Shown here one piece after another: positions 35,501 through 42,330 of a stretch of 64,000 nt of DNA. Each line of letters opens with the position of its first letter. Position 1 is the first letter of the stretch. The translations under genes were made by a program, and so were the position numbers. This DNA comes from Streptomyces sp. NBC_01788 (GTDB lineage Bacteria; Actinomycetota; Actinomycetes; Streptomycetales; Streptomycetaceae), in contig NZ_CP109090.1 of NCBI RefSeq assembly GCF_035917575.1, forward strand, positions 7,874,001 to 7,938,000, in the 5' to 3' direction. Under the pieces are notes generated by a model. The model ran no database searches and was not told the DNA's origin. It was given only the letters and a program-made list of their open reading frames with translations.

Positions 35501-35758
35501 GGGCGGCACACCGTACGCCAGCGGATCGAAGTCCACCTCCGGCAGGAAGGCACCCCGGCGGGCGTACGTCTTGTCGGGGGCGGCCGGGTCGGGGTCGTAG
35601 TGGTCCGCCACCAGCCAGCGGGAGGCGGGCACTTCGGTGATCAGGTCCTGGCCGCCGGTCACGATCCGCCAGTAGCCGGCCGCGTCCGTCGCGCCGGGCA
35701 CCAGGGCGCCGACACCGACCACGGCGACGGGCACCTGCCCGGGGGCGGAAGCGGACAC
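29573..35758 (-). CDS. PfaA-like iterative synthase: KS-AT-ACP-KR-DH
   Basis: This 2061-residue protein starts at GTG 35756-35758, 6 nt after GAGGAG; an upstream ATG at 35818 overlaps the pfaD stop but lacks a ribosome site. The ketosynthase (about 8-470) has Cys207 in DAACASS, His342 and His388. The acyltransferase (about 575-870) has GHSFG with Ser675 and STAFHSP, which points to malonyl-CoA. A helical segment near 1026-1070 and Pro/Ala linkers follow. The single carrier domain (about 1155-1235) has LGVDSIKRVEIL (Ser1193), the PUFA-synthase carrier motif. The ketoreductase (about 1510-1760) has GGARG, Ser1696 and Tyr1709. The C-terminal dehydratase (about 1805-2061) has His1818 and Asp1982. 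Having one carrier is unusual, since marine PUFA synthases have four to nine. It works with the PfaC-like and PfaD proteins on one growing chain. Confidence 0.93.
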   Translation of the reverse strand: MSASAPGQVPVAVVGVGALVPGATDAAGYWRIVTGGQDLITEVPASRWLVADHYDPDPAAPDKTYARRGAFLPEVDFDPLAYGVPPAGLPATDTSQLLALMVADQVLTDAGGLPDMDRDRVGVVLGAAALELLPHMYGRAQRPLWLKALREYGFAEAEARAVCDRISAHFTPWQESTFPGLLGNVVAGRIANRFDLHGTNHTTDAACASSLAALSTAVGELALGRADLVISGGVDTGNDIGMFLCFSKTPALSRSGDCRPFSDAADGTMLGEAVVMYALKRLSDAERDGDLIHAVIRGIGTSSDGRSTAIYAPLPDGQARALRRAYEQAGYGPRTVELVEAHGTGTKAGDTAELTALRAVFEAPGRTDGPRTDGQWCALGSVKSQIGHTKCAAGAAGLLKAVMALHHKVLPPTIKVDRPIPAAADPDGPFYVNTETRPWVRPAGHPRRASVSSFGFGGSNFHVTLEEYVPSGAAARVPPRHRSAPDELILFSGASPSDLVPPETDGDRPLAALARESHRAFSPTDPVRLAVVATDTEDLREKYAQALTLIRQQPGTALSTPNGIRYAVGDPEPGRLAFLFPGQGSQYVGMGAGLAMLSPTAQAVWDRLGGTGFDGRPLHRVVFPPPAFTDEERAAQAALLAATEWAQPALAVHALALLDVLRELGLRPDCAAGHSFGELVALHCAGALDADALVGLARRRGELMRDAAAVPGAMLAVAADHEHVVSVLAAGGFGDIWPANHNSPRQVVLSGVTEAVARAEKAFSAEGVGTRRLATSTAFHSPLIAPAGEPLAAFLRTVPLTEPRFEVYGNADAAPYPSSPDEVRRRIADHLSSPVLFRDQIEAMYAAGVRTFVEVGAGTALTGLVGQILGDREHAAVPLDRPDRSGVSSLHTALGELAVHGIPLDFDPLWAPYASPGTPVKERTPRMTVKISGANYGQLYPPRADGAEPSPAAAPAPAPALEHHPYRAPVPAPSPSPSPASDIPVVPMHAYEAEPSHDPVPAYDAVPADDALAVYGAEPGAAPGAEWYAAVESVQRHTAEAHAACQRMLTDSHLAFLRMTETTLAAMLGIQSTGGVLDAPAPPAPLPLPRPSAPRQVPAPVTPAPAAVGVPGAQPAFAPARSGVAPSPAPVAAEGRAPAAVPVDSPAQATDGAPLSASALEELLLSVVARLTGYPAEMLNVDMELEADLGVDSIKRVEILSAVRRSVGDMATGDVGELGKLRTLREIVEALTAAGRQPGTPAPDTPAASASSGPPAMSGVPTASGTPAVAGTPAVSGIPAAPAIPAAPEMAGVPTIPAMRTEFGQETALTRLVPRAVESPASGLATAGLLDGPLVVTGAGPQDAALTGLVARKLAEHGVDATATAEVPEDARGVIHLGGLTASGAPDEAREVHRSVFSAARTVAAQAAERGGLFVTVQDTGGDFGLGGHAPDRAWLGGVAGLTRTAAKEWPGASVKAVDCERGGRSDEEVAEAIVRELLEGGPDLEVGLRADGTRTTLLAVPAPVTPDGTRRITPESVIVATGGARGVTAAALLDLAGTHRPRIVLLGRTAPSPEPEGLASAADEPALTRLLAERSTGDAADSSPARIAARAREILAAREVRATLAALEEAGPPVRYVQVDVRDEDAVAAALRDVRDAWGPVTGIVHGAGVLADKLIADKTDEQVESVMSTKVDGLRALLAATADDPLDVICLFSSVAAVFGNAGQSDYAMANEILAQVASAEQVRRPGCLVRCVAWGPWRGGMVTPALAGLFGRSGVPLIPLEQGAAAFTAELDGAAGGARVVLVAGDDPEALSPAGDPRPAELLVRADSLPQLADHEIAGVPVLPVAMVLNWFAGAATAWLPGAAGPLVLRDLRVYKKCALPELAGAGHRLTLHGSRGPAGSPSGLEAELRGDSGVAHFRAVLDTGAEEPDPAAWSSPDGLKPLDGAELYDGEILFHGPRFRSVRSTHGVSEHGAEAVVAGVSVLEWPGEHWPLDPAAVDGALQLALVWAQEALGAATLPMAVAECRVHRRGPVEGTVRCVLRGRKVHSTGARCDAALIDADGAVRLELLGVELVRRPS

Positions 35759-35814
35759 GGTATCTCCTCGGGGATGGACGGCTGCTGCTGACGCCTTCGG
35801 GACTCGGGGGCCGC

Positions 35815-37398
35815 TCATGCCAGCCCGCACGGGGTGTAGGTGAACGCCTCGGACGGCAACGGGACTCCGTAGGTGCGCAGTTGATGGGCGCGGGTGAGCA
35901 CCGCGGCGCCTTCGAGCAGGTTGAGCGCGATCTGCACCACGGACCGGTTCCCCGGTTCGGCGAGGAACGTGCCCGCGACCCAGCGGTTGAACGCGCCCAT
36001 CGCCGGCCCGCACCAGATCTGGTAGTCGGCACGCCGCGCCGACTCGCCGCTGATCGCCCACCGGCTGGAACTGCCCAGGTACCAACGGAAGACCAGCGCC
36101 ATACGGTGCTTGGGATCGGCCTCCGCACGCGTGATCTCCGAGGGGTCGCGCCGTTCCCAGAAAGCGCGCGTACGCTGCCAGACCTCGTCGAACGAGGCTC
36201 GCAGCACGTCCCGTTCGATCGCGACGCGCACGGCCGGCGGGATCTCCTCCAGCGAGCTGTGCGCCCGGTACGCGGCGTGGAGTCTGGCGGCCCGCTGGGC
36301 GAACATCGTTCCCCGGGACAGCACTTGCAGCGTGACTCCCAGTTCGAACATGTCCGCCGCCGGTGCCATGGCCACGTCGGCGACGTCGGCCTCGCAGAGC
36401 ATCGCCTTGGCCTCGTCGGACAGGCCCGCCTCGACGGCGGTCTGGTTCACCGATCCGACGACGACGTAGGACGCGCCGAGGGCGAAGGCGGCGGCCACCG
36501 CGTCCGGAGTGCCCAGTCCGCCGGCCGCGCCGATCCTGACGGGCCGGGGGTAGCCGTACCGCCGGCAGAGCGCGTCGCGCAGCAGGACGATCCTCGGCAG
36601 CAGGGCCGACAACGGCCGGTTGTCGGTGTGACCTCCGCTGTCGGCCTCCACGGTGACGTCCTCGGCCACGGGGACCAGGGCCGCCAGAGCGGCCTCCTGC
36701 GGGTTCAGCTTGCCCTGGGCGACGAGCAGGTCGAGGAGCGCGGCCGGCGCGGGGGAGAGGAACCGCTCGGCCACCTCGGGCCGGGAGACCTTGGCGAGCA
36801 TCCGCGTATGCCGGACGATCCCGCCGTCGGCGCCCCGGCGCAGACCCCGGGCCGAGCACAGTACGACGGCCGGGGTCAGCTCCATGAACGCCGACGCCGA
36901 GATCCGGGGCACGCCGCAGCGCAGCAGCAGCTCGGCGACGCGGAACTCCAGCGCGGGCTCGGCCGGTGAGTGGATGAGGTTCACGCCCCAGTTCGGACGG
37001 GACCGCAGTTCCTGCGCCAGCGCGTGCACGGCCTGCTCCACCTCGGCGTACGCCAGACCGCCGGCGCCGAAGAAGCCGAGCATCTCCGCCCGGGCCATCG
37101 CGGACACCATCCGCGTGGTCGCGATGCCGTTCGCCATCTCGCCCGCCACATAGGGGAAACGGACGCCGTGCGCCTCGCAGAAGGTGCGCCCGCCGAGCCA
37201 TTCGGGGTACAGCGGCGGCAGCGTGCCGAGCACCTGTCCGTCGGGTCCGGGGCCGGTCGCGAGCCCCAGCTCACGGCCGCTCGGCCCGCTGACGACGTGT
37301 ACGGGTTCCCGGATCCTTCGGGCACGGGCGGCGATCTCCTCCAGGGAGAAGGCCGGAGGGGACGCGACGGGGGCGTCAGGAGGGTAGAGCACGGGCAC
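35815..37398 (-). CDS. pfaD: PfaD-family enoyl reductase (2-nitropropane dioxygenase-like, FMN)
   Basis: This 527-residue protein is the stand-alone trans-acting enoyl reductase of PUFA-type and several trans-AT polyketide systems. It has a short N-terminal domain, then an FMN TIM barrel with PYVAGEMANGIATTRMV, GFFGAGGLAYAEVEQAV, NWGVNLIHSP, VEADSGGHTDNRPL (catalytic His region) and GAAGGLGTPDAVAAAFALGA (phosphate loop). The C-terminal domain, with YLGSSSRWAISGE and YQIWCGPAMGAFNRW, is specific to PfaD proteins. GTG 37396-37398 is preferred, with GGAG 7 nt before it. It lies 56 nt upstream of the PfaA-like gene and 41 nt downstream of the thioester reductase. It should saturate chosen double bonds with NAD(P)H. 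Confidence 0.94.
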   Translation of the reverse strand: MPVLYPPDAPVASPPAFSLEEIAARARRIREPVHVVSGPSGRELGLATGPGPDGQVLGTLPPLYPEWLGGRTFCEAHGVRFPYVAGEMANGIATTRMVSAMARAEMLGFFGAGGLAYAEVEQAVHALAQELRSRPNWGVNLIHSPAEPALEFRVAELLLRCGVPRISASAFMELTPAVVLCSARGLRRGADGGIVRHTRMLAKVSRPEVAERFLSPAPAALLDLLVAQGKLNPQEAALAALVPVAEDVTVEADSGGHTDNRPLSALLPRIVLLRDALCRRYGYPRPVRIGAAGGLGTPDAVAAAFALGASYVVVGSVNQTAVEAGLSDEAKAMLCEADVADVAMAPAADMFELGVTLQVLSRGTMFAQRAARLHAAYRAHSSLEEIPPAVRVAIERDVLRASFDEVWQRTRAFWERRDPSEITRAEADPKHRMALVFRWYLGSSSRWAISGESARRADYQIWCGPAMGAFNRWVAGTFLAEPGNRSVVQIALNLLEGAAVLTRAHQLRTYGVPLPSEAFTYTPCGLA

Positions 37399-37439
37399 GA
37401 AGGGGCTCCAGCGGGGAGAGAGAAGGCGAGGTGCGCGGG

Positions 37440-38630
37440 TCAGGCGTACCGGGCGGACGGGAAGGCGGCCGTGGGCGTGGGCGACGGCCGGGCGGGAACC
37501 GGGTTTCTCGGGACCAGCCCGCACAACAGGTGGTCGAGGTCCACCGGCCGGGAGGCCGCCGACGGACCGAACAGGGCCCGGACCCTGGTGTCGTCGAAGC
37601 GCCGACAGTGGGCCAGATAGGCCGTGAGACCCGGGTAGAAATCCACCAGCGCCTCCAGCGCCGACAGATCGTCCGGCTTGGTGGCGACCAGGTCGATCGA
37701 CAACCCGACCAGCCGCTCCAGCAGGGTCACGATCGTCGGCACCGGCACGTCGCGGTCATGGACGACGTGGTACGTGTCGACTCCGCCCGAGGGTGTCCGG
37801 TCGGCCAGCCGCACCATGACGTCGGCGGCGTGCTCCACCTGCAGCAGGTTCAGCCGGCCGTGCGGATGCCCCACCATGCGGACGCGGGGACGGCCGTCCG
37901 GGAGGCCGGCACTGTGCGGGCCGTCGGACCCGGCACCGCCGTTTCCAGGGCTCCCGGGACCGGCGGCGCGTCGCGCGTCGCGCAGGATCCGCTCGATGAC
38001 CTGCAGCGGATGCGAGGGCAGTTCCGGGTGCGGCGGCAGATCCGTGACCAGGATGCTGGGCCGCAGCACCACGACCGGACGGCGGTGCTGCCGCGACCAC
38101 GCGTGGATCAGCATCTCCGCCTCGTACTTGGAGCGCTCGTAGGTGTTCTCGAAGCCGTTCGCGTCGTCCAGCTCGTCCTCGTACGCCACCCCCTCACGCC
38201 GACTCCCGGCCACGAAGGCCGTACTCACGTGGTGGAGCACGGGTCTGTGGCGTCCGGCAGCGGCCAACTCCAGTACGTGCCGGGTTCCATCGACGTTGGT
38301 CCGGCGCAGCTCGGGAAGATCCCCCTCCAGGTTGATGCTGCCCGCGCTGTGCCAGATCGCGCCGAGCCCGTCGGCCAACTCCTGGAACGCGCGCCTGGAC
38401 AGCCCCAGCCCGGGCTGCTCCAACTTGGTCTCCACCACCCGTAGTCGGCCGGGAAGTTCGGCGACGAACGGCTCGGGAGCGCCGGTCAGTTCGAAGAACC
38501 GGCTGATGCGGTGCACCGCGTCGCCCGACCCCGCGTGGGCCAGGACCGTCACCGACCGGTGTGTGCCGAGCAGACGGCGCAGCAGGCGCAGTCCGAGGAA
38601 TCCGGTGGCGCCGGTGAGGGCGACGTGCAT
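37440..38630 (-). CDS. Thioester reductase / fatty acyl reductase (NAD-binding_4)
   Basis: This 396-residue extended SDR starts with the Rossmann motif TGATGFLG (residues 6-13). The catalytic Tyr164 and Lys168 are in ENTYERSKYEAE. Motifs LHHVSTAFVAG, VLRPSILVTD and GRLNLLQVEHAAD are typical of the reductase domains that release chains from carrier proteins as aldehyde or alcohol (family with HglB C-terminal domain, fatty acyl reductases and zeamine thioester reductase). There is no own carrier domain. It is the first gene of the minus-strand operon with pfaD, the PfaA-like and the PfaC-like genes, so reductive release of the chain is the most natural role (inference). ATG 38628-38630 gives the conserved start MHVALTGATG. 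Confidence 0.9.
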   Translation of the reverse strand: MHVALTGATGFLGLRLLRRLLGTHRSVTVLAHAGSGDAVHRISRFFELTGAPEPFVAELPGRLRVVETKLEQPGLGLSRRAFQELADGLGAIWHSAGSINLEGDLPELRRTNVDGTRHVLELAAAGRHRPVLHHVSTAFVAGSRREGVAYEDELDDANGFENTYERSKYEAEMLIHAWSRQHRRPVVVLRPSILVTDLPPHPELPSHPLQVIERILRDARRAAGPGSPGNGGAGSDGPHSAGLPDGRPRVRMVGHPHGRLNLLQVEHAADVMVRLADRTPSGGVDTYHVVHDRDVPVPTIVTLLERLVGLSIDLVATKPDDLSALEALVDFYPGLTAYLAHCRRFDDTRVRALFGPSAASRPVDLDHLLCGLVPRNPVPARPSPTPTAAFPSARYA

Positions 38631-39248
38631 GACCTTGGCTCCAAGGGTTCCGAGAGGGACAGGACCACGACCGCGCGCGAGGGTGGTGAAGGCCGGGTCG
38701 CTGCGACGGCCTGGAGGCGGGACGCAGTCGACCGCCCCCACGGCGCGCAAGGGCACCGGCGGGCTCGGCCTGATGATCGCGGGGCAAGGCACACAGTGTC
38801 AGACGGCGGACGGCGACGGAGCTTTCGATCCCACCGGCTCACCTGAACGGATGACCTGGGCCATGGTCCGTGCGTATCCAGGACGTTCCTTCGAAGCGCC
38901 CGTCGCGATGGCAGGACGCCCGTCCGCAGCGACGCGACGAAGCGGCCGGGACCGAGCGGGCGACGGGAAGGCCTGTCCTCCTTTCGGATGATCTCGCCGG
39001 AGGCGGCGGAGAGGTGACGATGCGCGGCCCCGGGTGGTTCCGCCTCGCCGCCCGCGGGCGGTGCGGTGCGTCCAGCCCGGCGTGAGACGGAGGAGCCCGC
39101 GGTCCCGAGCGCCTACGGCCGCCCACCACGTGCGGATATAAACCGTGTTGATCCAGGCCGAGGTGACGCGTCCCGCGGTCGGTCGGGATGGCCGACCGCC
39201 CGACCTCGCCCCGCCTGCCCGTCCCTCGGCACGAATGGAAGTTCCCCG
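38631..39248. promoter_or_regulatory. 618-nt divergent intergenic region of the Pfa-type cluster
   Basis: No convincing gene is seen on either strand. The region must hold the promoters of the minus-strand reductase-pfaD-pfaA-pfaC operon and of the plus-strand acyltransferase. A local AT-rich spot GATATAAACC (around 39135) could be a -10 for the plus-strand gene but has no good -35. No clear long palindrome was found by eye. Confidence 0.4.
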
Positions 39249-40559
39249 ATGCCCGCGTCCGTCCCGTCCGATCCGTTGCCCGGTCTCCCCACCCACACGA
39301 TCGACCGCGTCTTCCTCAGCATGGAACGCCGCCACCCCGACACCCGCTGGGACGCGGGCGGCGTCGCCTACCTGAGCGGCCCGCCCCCGAGCCTGGCGGA
39401 CCTCCGCGCGTACGTGGGCTTCCGCCTGGGCCGGCTGCCCCTGCACACGAGCCGGATCCAGGGCGGCGGCTCTCGGCGCCCCCGGTGGCGGCCGGACGCG
39501 GACTTCAGCATCGACCACCACGTCCACGAGGTGGTCGCCGAAGGCCCCGAGGGCTGGGACACGGCCCTGCACACCTCGGTCAACGCGCCGTTCGCGCCCG
39601 GCACCTACTGGGGGCTCTGGCTGGTCCATGGCCATGCGCCCGACGAGTACGCCCTGTGCTACCGCTTCCGCCACGCCTGCCAGGACGGTTCGGCAGCCGC
39701 GATGACGTTCCGGGCCATCCTGGGCGAGGGGGAGGCCTCGGCCCGCCCGGTGCCGGCGAAGGGCCGCCCGGCCGGTCTGCCCCGGCGGGTGGGCACCGCC
39801 GTCGGGCTGGCGACGAAGTTCATTGCCGGCTCGCTCACCCTCCCCGGACGCCGTCCGGCCATCCCCTTCGTCCCCACCGGGGAGCGGCGACTGTGGCGGG
39901 GCCGGGTGTCGGCGGACGCCCTCCGCCGGATCGGTGCGGCACGTGGGGGATCGGCGCACGACGCCCATCTGGCCGCGCTCGGCGGGGCGTTGTCGGCCTG
40001 GTCCGCCAAGTCCGGTGTAGGGCTTCCCCGCGTGACGGTACTGCTGCCCGTCGACGCGCGCCGACCGGAGGAGGAACAGACCTGGGGCAACCGCTGTTTC
40101 GCCCTGCCGTTGGAACTGCCCGTGCGGGCCGCCCCGCAGCGCGGCACCCCGTCCCGGGACGGCGACTCGTCCCTGTGGCGGCTCGAGTACGTCATGGCGA
40201 CGACCCGGAAACTGCGGGGCGACGCATGGCGGCAGGGTATTCAGGACCTCGTCCGCCACATGCCCGACCGCCCGACCGAGTGGTACCTGCGCAGGATGCT
40301 CTCCCCGGGCGTCACCCAGGTCATGGCCACGTCCATGCCGGTCGCCGACAAGGGCAGCCTGGGGACCACCCAGGTGACGGGCGTCGCCCTGCTGCCCCTG
40401 CTGGTGCCCGGACACCTCTTCGGAGTGGGCCTGTCGTTCTTCGGCAGCTCGGCCGAGGTGACCTTCGTGTCCGACCGGGCCCTGCCGTTCGGGGAGTTGC
40501 TCCCGGAACTGTGGGAGCAGGCCGTGGGTGAGCTGGAAGGGGCCTCGGCGCCCGAGTGA
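39249..40559 (+). CDS. WS/DGAT-like acyltransferase (wax ester synthase superfamily)
   Basis: This 436-residue protein resembles the WS/DGAT and condensation-domain superfamily. The N-terminal segment THTIDRVFLSMERRHPDTRW fits the family start. The active-site motif HHxxxDG is present as RHACQDG (residues 141-147), so the second, catalytic His142 and the DG are kept but the first His is Arg. The C-terminal half has TVLLPVDARRP, GNRCFALPLELP and TTQVTGVALLPLL, as in bacterial wax ester synthases. ATG 39249 follows GGAAG. It is divergent from the Pfa-type operon and probably transfers an acyl group to the alcohol made by the thioester reductase, or to another acceptor (inference). A terminator follows at 40567-40609. 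Confidence 0.78.
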   Translation: MPASVPSDPLPGLPTHTIDRVFLSMERRHPDTRWDAGGVAYLSGPPPSLADLRAYVGFRLGRLPLHTSRIQGGGSRRPRWRPDADFSIDHHVHEVVAEGPEGWDTALHTSVNAPFAPGTYWGLWLVHGHAPDEYALCYRFRHACQDGSAAAMTFRAILGEGEASARPVPAKGRPAGLPRRVGTAVGLATKFIAGSLTLPGRRPAIPFVPTGERRLWRGRVSADALRRIGAARGGSAHDAHLAALGGALSAWSAKSGVGLPRVTVLLPVDARRPEEEQTWGNRCFALPLELPVRAAPQRGTPSRDGDSSLWRLEYVMATTRKLRGDAWRQGIQDLVRHMPDRPTEWYLRRMLSPGVTQVMATSMPVADKGSLGTTQVTGVALLPLLVPGHLFGVGLSFFGSSAEVTFVSDRALPFGELLPELWEQAVGELEGASAPE

Positions 40560-40566
40560 ACGAACC

Positions 40567-40609
40567 GGCACCGGGGCCGAACTCAGTGCTCGGGTACGGT
40601 CCCGGTGCC
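40567..40609. terminator. Bidirectional hairpin between acyltransferase and monooxygenase
   Basis: GGCACCGGG (40567-40575) and CCCGGTGCC (40601-40609) are exact complements around a 25-nt loop, between the converging stops at 40559 and 40650. Confidence 0.6.
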
Positions 40610-40649
40610 AACCCTTCCTTCCAGAAGGCCACTTGGCGATCCCCAGGGC

Positions 40650-42026
40650 TCACACGACGTCGGCCGCCCGGGTGGTGCCGCTGACGCCGGGCAGGCTCGG
40701 CATGACGCCACGTGCGCGACGCCTGCCCGCTCGGCGCTCCCGGCGCAGGGTCCTTCGGTAGGAGCGGAAGTCGATCTCGATCCCGTGGCGGTAGGTGGAC
40801 ACGTACGTCGTGCCATGCCGGCGCCGCTCGCGCGCGATCGCCCGTGTCATGTCCGCCGGTGACGGCAGCGAGACCGCGCCCTCGATCAGTTCGGCGATCC
40901 ATTCCGCCTGCGGTTCGAGCAGCGGGAAGGCCGCGCCGGAGGGCTGTGCGAGCCCCATGAAGTAGAGCCCCGGGATGCGGGGCGGGACGGTACGCAGATA
41001 GAGCTCGGTGCGGCCGTCCGGGGCGGCGAACAGGGACGGTTCCAGGAAGGGGAACGAGATGGCGTAGCCCGTCGCGTACACCACCGCGTCCACCTGTTCA
41101 CGGCTGCCGTCCGTGAAGGCCGCCGTGGTCCTGCCGAAGGAGCGGAGACCGGGCTTCGGTGTGACCGCGCCCCGGGCCAGTTGGACGAGGAGTTCGTCGG
41201 AGGTGGAGGGGTGGCGGGCGAGCGGCCCGCGGTCCGGGGTGGGCAGCCCGTAGTGGGCCGGGGCACCGCGGGTGAGCCGCAGGAGGAGCCGCAACCCCGA
41301 GTCCTGCACGAATCGCGGGAGACCGGACAGCGGGCTCCACACCAGATGGTCCGCCGGACGGCCGAGCAGCATCTTGGGGAACACGTGCGCCGCGTCGCGC
41401 GCGGAGAGGAACGTCCGGGCCGCCGTGCGCGAGATCTCCGCCGCGATCTCGCACGCGGAGTTGCCCATGCCGATGACCAGCACCCGCAGACCGGCGTACG
41501 GGTCAGGGGTGCGGTAGTCGTGCGAGTGGATCGCGGTCCCCTCGAACTCCTCGGCACCGGGCACGGCGGGGGACGGGAGACGCGGGTCCCAGTGATGGCC
41601 GTTGGCCACCACCACCTCGCTGTAGCGCCGCGTCTCCTCGCCCGTGTCGCCGCGGCGCCGGCACACCACCTCCCAGCCGCCGTCGTCCAGGGGCCGCACC
41701 GAAGTGACCTTTGTGCCGCACACGATGTGGCGGTGCAGGCCGAACGACGTGGCGTAGTCCTCCAGGTAGGCCAGGACCTTGCTGTGGTGCGGAAAGACCG
41801 GGTAGCTCTCCGGCATGGCCAGGGAGGAGAACGACATGCTCTCCTTCGAGATGTTCGCGTGCAGTGACGCGTACACCCCCGACATGCCGTTGTCGTTGCC
41901 GTACCGCCAGAGTCCGCCGATGCCCGACCCGGCCTCGAAGCAGTCGAACGGAACGTCCCGGGAGGCGAAGACCCTGCTCGCCGCCAGGCCTGACGGGCCG
42001 GCGCCGATCACACATGTCCTCCGCAT
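40650..42026 (-). CDS. Flavin-containing monooxygenase (FMO-like)
   Basis: This 458-residue class B flavin monooxygenase has the FAD-binding GAGPSGLAA (residues 8-16), then FEAGSGIGGLW. The FMO fingerprint is FEGTAIHSHDY (FxGxxxHxxxY), the NADPH-binding motif is VIGMGNSACEIA, and VYATGYAISFPFL carries the ATGY motif. The C-terminal 45 residues are strongly basic (RRERRAGRRRARG). FMOs oxidise soft N or S atoms, and related enzymes do Baeyer-Villiger oxidation of ketones. Here it may modify the product of the Pfa-type synthase; the substrate is not visible in the sequence. It starts at ATG 42024-42026 and is divergent from an ABC exporter, with a 304-nt gap that holds a 14-bp palindrome. Confidence 0.9.
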   Translation of the reverse strand: MRRTCVIGAGPSGLAASRVFASRDVPFDCFEAGSGIGGLWRYGNDNGMSGVYASLHANISKESMSFSSLAMPESYPVFPHHSKVLAYLEDYATSFGLHRHIVCGTKVTSVRPLDDGGWEVVCRRRGDTGEETRRYSEVVVANGHHWDPRLPSPAVPGAEEFEGTAIHSHDYRTPDPYAGLRVLVIGMGNSACEIAAEISRTAARTFLSARDAAHVFPKMLLGRPADHLVWSPLSGLPRFVQDSGLRLLLRLTRGAPAHYGLPTPDRGPLARHPSTSDELLVQLARGAVTPKPGLRSFGRTTAAFTDGSREQVDAVVYATGYAISFPFLEPSLFAAPDGRTELYLRTVPPRIPGLYFMGLAQPSGAAFPLLEPQAEWIAELIEGAVSLPSPADMTRAIARERRRHGTTYVSTYRHGIEIDFRSYRRTLRRERRAGRRRARGVMPSLPGVSGTTRAADVV

Positions 42027-42330
42027 GACTGACCGACCTTTCTGGACCGGGGCGGAAACCCGGGCGGGCGGACCTGCCGGCCCCCCGGTCCGGGCGACGC
42101 TAGCCGCCCCGGTGACCCCGAACCCCCTTTCCGCCGGCGGAACCGCCGCACGCGTGACGCGGCGGGCGCCGGATTGACGCCGTGGGACGGAGCCGGGACC
42201 ACGCCGTTTCCCTTGCTGCGGCTGCTCGTTGGGCACGGGCGGCCCGGTTCCGCCGCCGCTTCGGAAAGAGCCGGAAGACGCGGACCGGTTCCGCGGACAA
42301 CCGGAAGACCTGGCACGACGGAGCAGCGCG
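42027..42330. promoter_or_regulatory. Divergent intergenic region with a perfect 14-bp palindrome
   Basis: TTCCGCCGGCGGAA (42129-42142) is a perfect palindrome about 100 nt before the monooxygenase start. A looser relative, TTCCG-N9-CGGAA, lies at 42248-42266 nearer the ABC gene. Both could be operators coordinating the two divergent units. The rest shows no gene or clear promoter. Confidence 0.4.

Noticed and set aside
35759..35818. ATG at 35818 as start of the PfaA-like gene
   Set aside because: It overlaps the pfaD stop and would add 20 residues (SGPRVPKASAAAV...) unlike any KS start; GTG 35758 has GAGGAG at good distance.
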